64,000 nucleotides of DNA from Achatina immaculata (GCA_009760885.1 CM019696.1:45717358-45781357); one strand, 5' to 3'; positions 43,215-55,727 are shown, counted from the first letter of the stretch. Made by a program: numbers and translations. Notes: a model not told the origin generated them from the letters alone.

Positions 43215-43765
43215 ATTGACAAGTAGATGCTGGCAAAACTGGTCAAACATTTGAGAAAAAAGTAGATGTTGGCAAAACTGGTCAAACATTTGAGAAAAAA
43301 GTAGATGTTGGCAAAACTGGTCAAACATTTGAGAAAAAAGTAGATGGTGGCAAAACTGGTCAAACATTTGAGAAAAAAGTAGATGTTGGCAAAACTGGTA
43401 AAACATTTGAGAAAAAAAAGTAGATGTTGGCAAAACTGGTCAAACATTTGAGAAAAAAGTAGATGTTGGCAAAACTGGTCAAACATTTGAGAAAAAAGTA
43501 GGTGTTGGTAAAACTGGTCCAACATTTTAGAAAAATGTAGATGTTGGCAAAACTAGTCAAACATCTGAGAAAATTGTTGACGTTGGCAAAACTGGTAAAA
43601 CATTTGAGAAAAAAGTAGATGGCAAAACTGATCCAACATTTGAAAAAAAAGTAGATGTTGGCAAAATCGGTCCAACATTTGAGAAAAGTAGATGCTAGCA
43701 AAACTGGTCCAACATTTGAGAAAGTTAGATGTTGGCAAAACTGGTCCAACATTTGAGAAAAGTAG
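43215..43765. repeat. 39-bp minisatellite
   Basis: About 14 copies of GTAGATGTTGGCAAAACTGG followed by TCAAACATTTGAGAAAAAA. The left two-thirds are near identical; copies decay to the right (43500-43765). Minus-strand frames of 61-130 residues exist in several phases and are artefacts. Confidence 0.96.
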
Positions 43766-43779
43766 CTAAATTGGACTAA

Positions 43780-44364
43780 AAGGACAGCTTGATAGACTAA
43801 ACATAAACATCATTGTAGATTCTATAAACACTGTGGTAGACTCTTCATGAACAATGAGGTAGATTTTCCATATAGAATTTGGTAGATTAAACAAAGAGCC
43901 TATCAGATTATGCATAAACATCTTCGTGGACTGTATAAACTCTGGTTAAACTCTCCATAAACAGCTTGTTATTTTCTTCATAAACAAGCTGCTAGACTCT
44001 ACAAACAATCTGGTAGACTATCTAAACAGCCTAGTAGGTCTCACAAAGCCTTACAGACTCAACATATAGTCGGAGCAGTATAATTAGCCAAGTAGATTCT
44101 CCATAAACAACCTGGTAGACTCAACATAAACAACTTGGTAGACTCAACATAAACAACCTGGTAGACTCAACATAAACAACTTGGTAGACTCAACATAAAC
44201 AACCTAACAGATTCTCCATGGACATCCTGGTACACTCACCATAAACAACTATTGATAGAGTACCCATAAACAGTCTGGCAGACTCTCCATAGCGCTATCC
44301 AATGCACATTTTAAAGGAGGAGCACAGATGATGGTGAAAATCGAAAACTACCAACACCTGATTT

Positions 44365-44398
<34 letters not shown>

Positions 44399-44820
44399 CT
44401 GTCCATAAACAACATAGTAGATTCTTCATAAACAGTCTGCTACCTGCCATAAATAGCCTGGTAGACTCGCCATAAACAGTCTCGCAGATTCGCCATAAAC
44501 AGCCTGACAGACTCGCCATAAACAGCTTGGCAGACCCGCTATAAACAGCGCCTGAGAGACTCGCCATAAACATCCTGGTAGACTCTCCATAACCAGCTTG
44601 GTAGATACTACAAAATCTGAGATTCAATAAAGAGCCTAGGAGACCACCTATAATCATCTTGGAATACCGCATAAACAACCTAATAGATTCTACAGACAAC
44701 CCGGTAGATTCTCCAAACAACTGGGCAGACTCCCCATAAACAGCCTGGCAGATTAGCCATAAACAGCCTGGCAGACTCCCATAAACAGCCTGGCAGATTA
44801 GCCATAAACAGTCCATACTC
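43780..44820. repeat. ~23-bp minisatellite, split by a (GA)n-containing insert
   Basis: Units close to GTAGACTCAACATAAACAAC plus CTG, with TCTCCATAAACAGCCTGGCA variants after the break. The array is interrupted at about 44290-44398 by unrelated sequence ending in (GA)n. The 173-residue minus-strand frame is repeat-derived. Confidence 0.85.
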
Positions 44821-44929
44821 TGTATTCAGGTTCTGGACCAGTGACTTTTTATCAGTTTATCTACAGGATGCAGTTGATAAAACAATATATTAGCTTCAGG
44901 GATACCTACTGCAGAGATAAGTCAGATGA

Positions 44930-45235
44930 GGGAACAACAGCCTGTCTCATGGATGATCAGAAAAAGGAGATGGACATATATCGGTCACGTGATGAGAAGA
45001 AGCAATCAGAGAGTCCCAAAGCAAGTTATCAAATGGAACGCAACAGGACGAAGAAAAAAAATTGTCCACGTGACACTCCAAAGAGGACATTGTTAAGAAA
45101 GGCCAAATTAGTAGGCATAAAATCCCTTGATAAGGTTGAAAAGGTCGCCAAAAACAGGAAAACTTGCCGAACTACTATGCGAGCCCTATGTGATATTTAA
45201 TGGCATGGAAAGGATATAAGATGTAAGAAGTAAGA
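44930..45235 (+). mobile_element. LINE family B 3' end, longest copy
   Basis: With one frameshift the tail decodes as SWMIRKRRWTYIGHVMR, RRSNQRVPKQVIKWNATGRR, KKNCPRDTPKRTLLRKAKLV, GIKSLDKVEKVAKNRKTCRT and TMRALCDI before a stop. This is a LINE C-terminus of the RRWxxIGHVxR type. It serves as the reference for the fragments at 1611, 3335 and 29787. 45236-45980 shows no other feature. Confidence 0.75.
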
Positions 45236-45984
45236 AGCTTTATTAGTAAGGGTTTAAAGATGTATTATATAATTACACAACATTCGTCTTACAAAGATTA
45301 AGATGTCTTCAAAGCCACACTTCTTCCTGTAGCTATTTATAGTTGTCATGAAAGAAATGCCTTGAGGTATGCTTCATCTTCCTCGCAGCTAGTTACGAAA
45401 ATATTCTTTGTGAAAGTTCTTTCACATATTTTCTGATTTTATCACGATCCGGGATAGCTCTGACCCCAGGGACATACTGGGAGGTCAGGCCAGGTTGAGG
45501 AGATTTAGGTCGTGAGTAGAATTTTAGGCATCCCCGGAAGTTACACATCGACATTTGGAACGCCAGAGACAAGTATAAACTACAGCCAGGTATAGTATCT
45601 CAAACTATACATATATTCTTAGTTGCTCGCCCCTACGTGAAAGAAGAAAAAAAAGCATAAAAATAGCACAATGACCTCATATATATCTGACTGAAAACTT
45701 TACGTAAACGGTGCCATAAAGTAGGTGTTAAATCAACTGTGTTGATTCTAATAGCAGTTTTGATAACAAATATCTATTACAAAAGAACAAGGATAGGTAA
45801 AGGTGACTGTATATATTAGTAATTTCCGCGAATTAGATTTAAGGGAATTCACAATAAAGATGTGGAAGCTAAAATGGGGCAAGTTGGAGTCACTTCTTAA
45901 GCAGGAAAGTACAAGATGTTTGGAACCTTTGGCATCAGTCAGGAAAACAAGTCAATAGACATACAGACAGGATCTGAAAACAGG

Positions 45985-46285
45985 GAGTGCTGACTCTTAG
46001 AGAAACTATGAAAACAGAGAGAAAGCTGACTCTTAGAGAAACTATGAAAACAGAGAGAGAGAGAGAGAGAGCTGACTCCTAGAGAAACTATGAAAACAGA
46101 GAGAGAGAGAGCTGACTCTTACAAAAAACATGAAAACAGAGAGAGCTGACTCTTAAAGAAACTATGAAAACAGAGAGAGCTGACTCTTAGAGAAACTATG
46201 AAAAGACTCTTAGAGAAACAGAGAGAGCTGACTCTTAGAGAAACTATGAAAACAGAGAGAGAGAGAGAGAGAGAGCTGACGCTTG
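45985..46285. repeat. ~35-45-bp minisatellite with (GA)n core
   Basis: About seven copies of CTGACTCTTAGAGAAACTAT plus GAAAACAGAGAGA, with a GA run of variable length in each. 46286-47055 holds nothing I recognise; a tRNA-like TGGCGAAGTGGCTGAAAGCG at 46813 lacks a B box at the right distance. Confidence 0.9.
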
Positions 46286-47059
46286 CTTAGAGAAACTGTT
46301 AAATGTTGCATAAAAGGAATTTTAAAAATGAAGCACGTCCTTCTTCTCGACGTTTTAAAATCAGTTTTTAAACTTTTGACAGATTTTGTGTCTCCTTGTC
46401 CTCCAACCTCCTTCTTCCAACACCCCTCCCCCCTATCAGCCCCCTTCCACATTTGAGAGTCAGAAAGACTTTGTATCTGTTACTTGAAAATAAAGTCACA
46501 CTTGCTTAATTTTCTAACCTGGTCAGTTTATGACTGCTTTCTTGAATTACTACTCAGCTTTTCTAAAAATAAAGACTATTTTGTCTTCGATTTTTTAACC
46601 CTTAAGTATTTTAAATTACTGATGATTGCTGCATCAACAAATCATTATGGCTGATCTTTTGCTCTTTATATGTCTACTGTAAAAATCAATCGATTAACTA
46701 TGGAAATAATCTCACATAATAAAGCCCGACTTCACTTCACGTGCATATGATAATATGTTTATAGATCAATACTAAACTTTTATTAGAAATTTTTTTTTGT
46801 TAAAAAAAAAAATGTGGCGAAGTGGCTGAAAGCGCCGAAGATTTCATAGATTTCACTTTCATAGCACTTTTCAGTATTCTAGTACATGCTGAATTCAGCT
46901 GGTGGGCTGTGCTCCGACTAATGAAATTACAGGGGCAAAATGATGTCATCTGGAACCCAATCAGAATTGTTGCCCTTGAGGTTCATATCCAGAAATAACA
47001 ATTTAGTCCCAAAATGTTTCTTTCCCTCTTCTTTTCCTCCTTTGTGTATGCTTGTTTAT

Positions 47060-47195
47060 TTGTGTGTGTCTGTACGTGTTTCTATGTGTGTCTGTACGTG
47101 TTTCCATGTGTGTCTGTACGTGTTTCTATGTGTGTCTGTACGTGTTTCTATGTGTGTCTGTACGTATTTCTATGTGTGTCCGCGTGTGTTTCTGT
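47060..47195. repeat. 22-bp minisatellite
   Basis: Six copies of CTGTACGTGTTTCTATGTGT plus GT at exact 22-base spacing. Cysteine-rich frames are artefacts. Confidence 0.92.
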
Positions 47196-47384
47196 ACTTT
47201 TCTTTTTGTTATCTATAAAAAAAGATTCTCAGTTATCTTTTAGTTGTTTTCTCGTCCCGCTGCTGATACTGTCGTATCATATCGTATGATATTGTCCGTA
47301 CTTTTATATTATAAAATGTATATTTATTAATGGGAAGCTTATATAGTGAAGTTAAGTTTGTCTACTTCATTCAGTGAACTCAAA

Positions 47385-47412
47385 TATCATCATCATCATC
47401 ATCATCAACATC

Positions 47413-47444
<32 letters not shown>

Positions 47445-47640
47445 AATCATCATCATCAGCCCCCTTGTGTTCCCAATGGAACACAATAAGACATCAACAA
47501 AGGTTCCCCAGCCAGTCCTGTCTCGAGCAACAAGCTTTACCTCACATCAAGTCTTTCCTGCTTCCTTTAGTTCTTCCTGTATTGTGCCATCTCCATGTCC
47601 CCAATGGCCTGCCTCTCTTTCTTTTTTTTTCTTGAGGTAT
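47385..47640 (-). mobile_element. LINE 3' end with long trinucleotide tail
   Basis: On the minus strand the coding tail resembles the DRTGWRxLVxALC pattern (ETGLAGEPLLMSYCVPLGTQ in one frame), followed by (GAT)n-like tail at 47387-47460. It is 5'-truncated and out of frame. It lies tail to head with the element at 47775. Confidence 0.5.
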
Positions 47641-47774
47641 CCAAGTCAAGGAGTATATATGTGTCTTGTTTTTTTCATATTATCCATATTATCCACATTA
47701 TACATATTATCCATATTATACATATTATCCATACTATGCATATTATACATACTGTCTTGGGTTTATAGTTTATT

Positions 47775-47931
47775 TTTACAAGGAACAGACTTAGACTTAC
47801 TTGGAGAAGAGAACTTAAGACAGTGCTCAGAGACAAGGGATGCACATGGAAGGAAGCAGAGAATAATTCCAAGAGCAGGGAGGACCTGGGAGCCTTTATC
47901 CGTGGACTATGCTCTCAAGGGAGTGAAAAGC

Positions 47932-47970
<39 letters not shown>

Positions 47971-47972
47971 AA
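47775..47972 (+). mobile_element. LINE 3' end with (GAT)n tail
   Basis: In one frame LRTVLRDKGCTWKEAENNSK, then REDLGAFIRGLCSQGSEKR, then (GAT)n at 47934-47971. TWKEAE...DR...FIRxLCS is a LINE C-terminal pattern. Upstream, (ATT ATCCAT)n AT-rich sequence at 47680-47760 is probably simple repeat. 47973-48288 shows nothing else. Confidence 0.6.
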
Positions 47973-48288
47973 ACCAGTGCCAGACCTGGTACTTCCTAAT
48001 GTCCTTTAAAGTGACATTTGATCATTCGATCACTCTGCAGAGACCCCGATGAGTCTTAAGAAAATGTTCCGTGCGTTGTTTGAGGATTTTGCTTCAGGTT
48101 AATGTTGAACTATGATAGTTCATTTCTAGTTTCTGCAGGGTTTGCTAGAATTAGTGAATGTTTATGATTGAAAAAAATGACATATACTGGCATTAAATTT
48201 CATAAGCATATAGATACAGTTCAGTGGCAAAAAAGTGGACACGTTAAACATATATAAATTATTTTTACGCCAATGCCGTTGTTATTTA

Positions 48289-48299
48289 ATATGATGGTG

Positions 48300-48331
<32 letters not shown>

Positions 48332-48392
48332 GACGATGACGATGACGATGATGATGATGATGACGACGATGATGATGATGATGATGATAATG
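48289..48392. repeat. (GAT)n/(GAC)n microsatellite
   Basis: About 100 bases of GAT with GAC and GGT variants. 48393-48745 holds no recognised feature. Confidence 0.95.
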
Positions 48393-48745
48393 ATACACAG
48401 GTAACACTGATTACCTGATCTACTTGATCTAGGAGATCCAGCTCTCTTAAGAAAATTACTGAAAGAAGGCGGAACGTAGAGACCAGACGGGCTGTCAGTG
48501 TCTGAATCAGGGCGGAGTCCTCGTACCCTGTTGCCGAGTTCTAAATACTTCTCCAGCAACATCCCCTGCGGAGTGAAAGTTGACAAGATTACTTTCTGTG
48601 TGAAACAAAAATGCATAGCTTACAGTCCATGCTCTTGTCTTGACACGAGTTGAAGGTGAGGGAAGTTGTGACAGGCTAGAAGGACGCGTCGGCGAAGACT
48701 CAAGAGTCAGCAGACTCCGGGAGATCCTGAGTGCCAGTAGAAAAA

Positions 48746-48866
48746 AAAAAGGTTCTGCTTTGCTGTTCCAGCAAGTAATAAGAAACTAATGGTTGTTTTG
48801 CTGCTCCAGCCAGTAATGAGAAACTAGTGGTTGTTTTGCTGCTCCAGCCGGTAATGAGAAAGTAGT
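48746..48866. repeat. ~44-bp tandem repeat, three copies
   Basis: GCTGTTCCAGCAAGTAATAA/GCTGCTCCAGCCAGTAATGA with GAAACTAGTGGTTGTTTT between, in three copies. Confidence 0.85.
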
Positions 48867-48934
48867 AGTCTTCAGACTCCATCATACAAAGCACTAGAGG
48901 TGGACGAGAGGGCAGTCAGCTGCATGCCTCACGG

Positions 48935-49322
48935 CTGGACAGCCAAGGCTGGACAACCAAGGTTGGGCAGAGAAGGTTGGACAGCCAAGGCTGACAACCA
49001 AGGCTGGGCAGAGAAGGTTGGACAGCCAATTTTGGACAGGTGAGTTGGAAAGCCAAGTTTGGACGGGTAAGTTGGACAGCCAAGGTTGGACAGGTAAGTT
49101 AGACAGCTAAGATTGGACAGGTAAGCTGGCAGCTAAGGTTGGACAGGTAAGTTGCACAGCTAAGGTTGGACAGGTAAGTTGGACAGCTAAGGTTGGACAG
49201 GTATGTTGGACAGCTAAGGTTGGACAGCCAAAATTGGACAGCCAAGGTTGGATAGATAAGTTGGACAGCTAAGGTTGGACAGGTAAGTTGGACAGCCTAG
49301 TTGGACAGCTAAGGTTGGACCA
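48935..49322. repeat. ~26-bp minisatellite
   Basis: GTTGGACAGCTAAGGTTGGA plus CAGGTAA, with degenerate GGCTGGACAGCCAAGG copies at the left. A poly-C tract follows at 49350. 49323-49815 otherwise shows nothing. Confidence 0.93.
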
Positions 49323-49819
49323 AGTCACTAATCTATCTCCAAATGGCACCCCCCCCCCTCATCGTGAAAGAAACAAAAGCTTATGGTCTAGGGAACAGAA
49401 ATCGAAATAGACAGATGAACTTCTGGTGAACTTCTAGTAAACTCTTACATCATCTTGAAGAAGGATAAAAGACCAAATTAATTAAGATCGCGCCATCAAA
49501 TGTTCAGAACGTCCACAAAAGATTCTAGCACAACTCTAAGTCGAGGCTAAATATCAGTAAAATATGATACAATACAACCGAAGCTACTTTGGAGTAAGAA
49601 GAAGAAGGAGTAGAAGAAGAAAAGTAAAATCACGGAATATTTTTAGATCTTTTCGAAGAAACAAGTAAAGAATTGTAAGTGAAACGAAAAAATAAACATT
49701 TGAAATCATCTTCTTTTTTATCAGGAAAGTGATCAGTTTGCCTATTTTTTATTTGCTTGTTTGTATTCTTTCCCCCCAGTGTTCTTTCCAAGAATTTTGG
49801 TCACTTCGAGTATTATGCT

Positions 49820-50110
49820 TCTCTGAGTGACGAAGTACTTTGTGCACTAGTCTCTCACGTTGAGGTCTGTGGTTCAAGTCTGAGAACACAGATGTGTAGG
49901 ATCAGACCTCGAAAAATATGAAAGCCTCGTTGTTTCCTATTTATAAAAAAATTGTGGTTCAAGTCTAACAGGAGGCGCTCTTGTCATTCATCCGTAGAAA
50001 TGAACACCTGGCTCCTCTTGGAGTTGAGGAAGTAGAGGCGACCAGATGTGATGTTGACCTCACCACGCTCTAGTGCGCCGACTGATCAAGAAGAAAAATA
50101 TGATCGCTAA
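49820..50110 (+). mobile_element. tRNA-headed SINE (same family as 61012) with nested SINE tail
   Basis: GAGTGACGAAGTACTTTGTG, AGGTCTGTGGTTCAAGTCT, then after an insertion GTCATTCATCCGTAGAAATG, ACACCTGGCTCCTCTTGGAG, CCAGATGTGATGTTGACCTC and CTCTAGTGCGCCGACTGATC. These match in order the full copy at 61012. The insertion (49882-49952) is 71 bases of the 12704-type SINE tail (AAAGCCTCGTTGTTTCCTAT) flanked by TGTGGTTCAAGTCT at 49868-49881 and 49953-49966. Confidence 0.7.
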
Positions 50111-50857
50111 CAGTTGTTCCCACTCACCATGACCTCATGACCTGATATTTAATCATTGTATTCAAACCAATGGTGAGCTACCAGTACCAGATCACAACAT
50201 AAAACAGTCTGAACCAAAATCACGTTAAGTGAGGTAGTTTACAAGAGGAACTCGCGGAAGCAACTAAGACAGACTAATAATAGCGTGACCAATTCAGTGA
50301 TAAAAAGCGAAAGATAAATTCAGCTGAAAGAGTAATAAAAACGCTCTAACACTGTGATAATGATCTGGCAGCAGAAAAAACAATGACCAGAAAAGAATAT
50401 AAATCCCAAGATAAAGTACAAGGGCGCGTCACCAAGAAACCAAGAGACGTAACTTTGAAGAAATATATGAAGACTAACTCAACCTCGAGTCTTTTCATCT
50501 ATTTTTCACTAGCTATGTCCCTTGATTTGTGATTACCTTTTTTTTTCCCTTCCCCTTGCACACAAATACAGTTTTTTTCAAAATCCCACAAATTCTGATA
50601 GAATCATGCGTTTAATGATGCGATTCTGTTCAGTGTTTTATTCCATATTTCTAAAAAAAAAAAGATATAAGAAGTAAATTTCTCAGAAGCTCGAGCTCTA
50701 TATGACATACATCCACATCTACTCCACTGTGTGGAAATGTGGGGCTGACGGCGATGTCAGATATTACCAGCAGTGATAACATAGATAATATGTTCAAGCC
50801 AAAGTTGACGAGCCACACCTGACCTCTCCAGTTTTTCCGTTGGTATTTTCACTAGCA
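50111..50857. other. No recognisable feature
   Basis: AT-rich, no open frame above the reporting length, no tandem structure and no match to the other repeats of the window. Confidence 0.5.
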
Positions 50858-53800
50858 AGCCCTGCGTGGCTAACTAGCAGACCCAGCGTGGCTAACTAGC
50901 AGGCCCAGAGGTCTTAACTAGCAGGCCCAGCGTGGCTAACTAGCAGACCCAGAGGTGGCTAACTAGCAGACACAGAGATGCTAACTAGCAGGCCCAGAGG
51001 TGATAATTAGCAGACCCAGAGGATCCAACAATCAGGCAAAGAGGTGCTAACTAGCAGACCCAACTTGTCTAACTAGCAGGCTCAGAGGTTCTAACTAGCA
51101 GGCCCAGAGATGCTAACTAGCAGGCCCAGCGTGGCTAACTAGCAGATCCAGAGGTGGCTAACTAGCAGACACAGAGGTGCTAACTAGCAGGTCCAGCGTG
51201 GCTAGCTAGCAGGGACAGTGTGGTTAACTGGCAGACCCAGAGGTTCTAACTAGCCGACCCAGAGGTTCTAACTAGCCGACCCAGAGGTGTTAACTAGCAG
51301 GCCCAAAGATGCTGAATAACAGACCCAGCATGGCTAACTAGCAGAGCCAACGTGGCTAACTATCAGATCCAGAGATGCTAATTAGCAGGCCCAGAGCAGC
51401 TAACTAACAGGTCCAGAGGTAATAAATAGCAGGACCAACATGGCCACCTAGCACACCCAGCGTAGATAACCAGCAGGCCCAGGGTGGCAAACTAGCAGAC
51501 CCAGCATGGCCAATTTGCAGACACTCAGGTGTTAACTAGCAGACCAAGAGCTGCTAACTAACAGGCCCAGAGATTCCATCTAGCAGGCCCAGAGATTCCA
51601 TCTAGCAGGCCCAGAGATTCCATCTAGCAGGCCCAGAGATTCCATCTAACAGGCCCAGAGATTCCATCTAGCAGGCCCAGAGATTCCATCTAACAGGCCC
51701 AGAGATTCCATCTAACAGGCCCAGAGATTCCATCTAGCAGGCCCAGAGATGCTAATTAGTAGACTCAACGTGGTTAACTAGCAGACCCAGAGATGCTAAT
51801 TAGTAGACTCAACGTGGTTAACTAGCAGACCCAGAGATGCTAATTAGTAGACTCAACGTGGTTAACTAGCAGACCCAGAGATGCTAATTAGTAGACTCAA
51901 CGTCGTTAACTAGCAGACCCAGAGATGTTAACTAGCAGACCAAGAGCTGCTAACTAGCAGACCCAGAGGTTCTAACTAGCAGGCCTAGACCTGCTAACTA
52001 GTAGGCCCAGAGGTTCTAACTAGCAGGCCCAGAGATGATAATTAGTAGACTCAACGTGGTTAACTAGCAGACCCAGAGATGCTAATTAGTAGACTCAACG
52101 TGGTTAACTAGCAGACCCAGAGATGCTAATTAGTAGACTCAACGTGGTTAACTAGCAGACCCAGAGATGCTAATTAGTAGACTCAACGTGGTTAACTAGC
52201 AGACCCAGAGATGCTAATTAGTAGACTCAACGTCGTTAACTAGCAGACCCAGAGATGTTAACTAGCAGACCAAGAGCTGCTAACTAACAGGCCCAGAGAT
52301 TCCATCTAACAGGCCCAGAGATTCCATCTAGCAGGCCCAGAGATGCTAATTAGTAGACTCAACGTGGTTAACTAGCAGACCCAGAGATGCTAATTAGTAG
52401 ACTCAACGTCGTTAACTAGCAGACCCAGAGATGTTAACTAGCAGACCAAGAGCTGCTAACTAGCAGACCCAGAGGTTCTAACTAGCAGGCCTAGACCTGC
52501 TAACTAGCAGACCCAGAGGTTCTAACTAGCAGGCCTAGACCTGCTAACTAGCAGGCCCAGAGGTTCTAACTAGCAGGCCTAGACCTGCTAACTAGCAGAC
52601 CCAGAGGTTCTAACTAGCAGGCCTAGACCTGCTAACTAGCAGACCCAGAGGTTCTAACTAGCAGGCCCAGACCTGCTAACTAGCAGACCCAGAGGTTCTA
52701 ACTAGCAGGCCTAGACCTGCTAACTAGCAGTCCCAGAGGTTCTAACTAGCAGGCCTAGACCTGCTAACTAGCAGACCCAGAGGTTCTAACTAGCAGGCCC
52801 AGACCTGCTAACTAGCAGACCCAGAGGTTCTAACTAGCAGGCCCAGACCTGCTAACTAGCAGACCCAGAGGTTCTAACTAGCAGGCCTAGACCTGCTAAC
52901 TAGCAGACCCAGAGGTTCTAACTAGCAGTCCCAGAGGTTCTAACTAGCAGGCCTAGACCTGCTAACTAGCAAACCCAGAGGTTCTAACTAGCAGGCCTAG
53001 ACCTGCTAACTAGCAGTCCCAGAGGTTCTAACTAGCAGGCCCAGAGGTTCTAACTAGCAGGCCCAGAGGTTCTAACTAGCAGACCCAGAGGTTCTAACTA
53101 GCAGGCCTAGACCTGCTAACTAGCAGTCCCAGAGGTTCTAACTAGCAGGCCTAGACCTGCTAACTAGCAGACCCAGAGGTTCTAACTAGCAGGCCTAGAC
53201 CTGCTAACTAGCAGTCCCAGAGGTTCTAACTAGCAGGCCTAGACCTGCTAACTAGCAGACCCAGAGGTTCTAACTAGCAGGCCTAGACCTGCTAACTAGC
53301 AGACCCAGAGGTTCTAACTAGCAGGCCTAGACCTGCTAACTAGCAGTCCCAGAGGTTCTAACTAGCAGGCCTAGACCTGCTAACTAGCAGACCCAGAGGT
53401 TCTAACTAGCAGGCCTAGACCTGCTAACTAGCAGACCCAGAGGTTCTAACTAGCAGACCTAGACCTGCTAACTAGCAGACCCAGAGGTTCTAACTGGCAG
53501 GCCCAGAGGTTCTAACTAGTAGGCCCAGAGGTTCTAACTAGCAGGCCCAGAGGTTCTAACTAGCAGGCCCAGAGGTTCTAACTGGCAGGCCCAGAGGTTC
53601 TAACTAGTAGTCCCAGAGGTTCTAACTAGCAGGTCCAGAGGTTCTAACTAGCAGGCCCAGAGGTTCTAACTAACAAGCCCAGAGGTTCTAACTAGCAGGC
53701 CTAGACCTGCTAACTAGCAGACCCAGAGGTTCTAACTAGCAGGCCCAGAGGTTCTAACTAGCAGTCCCAGAGGTTCTAACTAGCAGGCCCAGAGGTTCTA

Positions 53801-54845
53801 ACTAGTAGGCCCAGAGGTTCTAACTAGCAGGCCCAGAGGTTCTAACTAGCAGGCCCAGAGGTTCTAACTAACAAGCCCAGAGGTTCTAACTAGCAGGCCC
53901 AGCATGGCTAACTAGCAGGCCCCGAGGTGCTAACTAGCAGACCCAGAGGTTCTATCTAGCAGGCCCAGAGGTGCTAACTAGCAGGCACAGAGGTTCTAAT
54001 TAGCAGGCCCAGAGATTCTAACTAGCAGGCCCAGAGATTCTAACAAGCAGGCCCAGAGGTGCTAACTAGCAGTCCCAGAGGTTCTAACTAGCAGGCCCAG
54101 AGGTACTAACTAGCAGGCCCAGAGATTCTAACTAGCAGTCCCAGAGATTCTAACTAGCAGTCCCAGAGATTCTAACTAGCAGTCCCAGAGATTCTAACTA
54201 GCAGTCCCAGAGATTCTAACTAGCAGGCCCAGAGGTGCTAACTAGCAGTCCCAGAGGTTCTAACTAGCAGGCCCAGAGGTGCTAACTAGCAGGCCCAGAG
54301 CTGCTAACTAGCAGGCCCAGAGGTGCTAACTAGCAGGCACAGAGATTCTAACTAGCAGGCCCAGAGGTTCTAACTAGCAGTCCCAGAGGTTCTAACTAGC
54401 AGGCCCAGATGTGCTAACTAGCAGGCCCAGAGGTGCTAACTGGAAGGCCAAGAGAGGCTAACTAGCAAGCCCAGAGATTCTAACTATCAAACCCAGGGGT
54501 TCTAACTTGCAAGCAAAGAGGTTCTAATGAGCAGACCCAGACGATCTAACTAGCTGGCCTAGAGGTTCTAACTACCAGACCCAGAGGTTCTAACTAGGAG
54601 ACACAGAGGTTTTAACTAGCAGACCCAGAGCTGCTAACTAGCAGGCCCAGAGCTGCTAACTAGCAGGCCCAGAGCTGCTAACTAGCAGGCCCAGAGCTGC
54701 TAACTAGCAGGCCCAGAGCTGCTAACTAGCAGGCCAAGAGATGCTAACTAGCAGGCCCAGAGATGCTAACTTGCAGGCCAAGAGATGCTAACTAGCAGGC
54801 CCAGAGCTGCTAACTAGCAGGCCCAACAATGGCTAACAAGGAAGG
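50858..54845. repeat. 4-kb satellite-like array of a 22-bp unit with higher-order structure
   Basis: About 180 copies of CTAACTAGCAGGCCCAGAGG plus TT. Subfamilies occur in blocks: CTAATTAGTAGACTCAACGT paired with a standard unit (44-base dimers, 51740-52440); GGCCTAGACCTG paired with GACCCAGAGGTT (44-base dimers, 52440-53480); monomeric AGAGGTT (53480-53890); AGAGATTC and AGAGCTGC blocks (54100-54840); and CCATCTAGCAGGCCCAGAGA (51580-51735). The edges (50860-51500 and 54430-54600) are the most divergent. Each unit contains TAA and TAG in different phases, so all frames are closed and no protein can be encoded. Confidence 0.98.
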
Positions 54846-54977
54846 CAGAGATTGCTATAGTTCCAGTGGCATCAGAATCTACTACAGAAGCTTTGCACCA
54901 GTCACTTTTTAGCTCCATTTCCGGCTGAAATAGACTGGGGATTCATTACAACCAACATCCGTGGGAGATGCGGAACG

Positions 54978-55018
54978 AGATGATGATGATAATGATGATG
55001 ATGATGATGATGATGATG

Positions 55019-55073
<55 letters not shown>
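54978..55073. repeat. (GAT)n/(ATC)n inverted microsatellite
   Basis: A GAT run (54978-55020) passes at GATGATCATCATC straight into an ATC run (55018-55073). The two arms are reverse complements, giving a near-perfect palindrome of roughly 40 bases per arm. 55074-55710 is otherwise plain; the overlapping minus-strand frames at 55246-55452 and 55311-55544 have no recognised domain. Confidence 0.95.
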
Positions 55074-55074
<1 letters not shown>

Positions 55075-55727
55075 ATGGGCACTGAAAAATACTAACCTTA
55101 ACCCTCTCCCCATCTGACAGTAAACACTGCTTCAAGATACTTCCGCGGCATCGGTTGAAAAGGACCTCATGCTTTTACTTGGAGGTAGACGGAACCAGTA
55201 AATACATTTTGTCTTGTCTTAAATGTAAAGCACGAGCGAATGAGCTCACAAACCGCGCGGTAATTTTGACCAGTGGTGGAGCAATCTAACGATCGCAGTT
55301 TCCACGATATTTAGACACACTCCAACGAGAAGAACGTCTTCAATTGTTGATGATTGGGCTTCCACGAATTTGATTCGCCAAGTTTTTTTTGCACTTCCTT
55401 CATTCGCAAAAGCATCGTGTTCCAGAAGAAGTACATCGAAAGTGCTTGACAATTTTCTGGAAGGTAAATTAGGAAATGGAGATTTCGATCATGAAGAAGC
55501 TCATTATATTCTGTGAAGTTTTTTACACGTTTTGTTTCGTTCATATCCTGGCGGCCATTTTCTTCTATTAGAAAAATGCTGGCTACATTTTTTTTCTATT
55601 GAATCCTTCAGTTTATTATTTGGGCTTCGTGGCTTCCTGGCGTACTGTGGTGTGTTTCATATCCATTTTTTTGTGGGTAGATATATTCACCAGCAGCATA
55701 TTAATCTAAATACATTTATATGTATGT

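Noticed and set aside
46812..46990. tRNA-like A box followed by a GGTTCATATCC
   Set aside because: A-to-B distance of about 165 bases is too long for a tRNA and no other SINE copy supports it.
55246..55544. Two overlapping minus-strand frames that might be one frameshifted protein
   Set aside because: A poly-T tract lies between the phases, which would fit a frameshift, but neither part shows a family motif.
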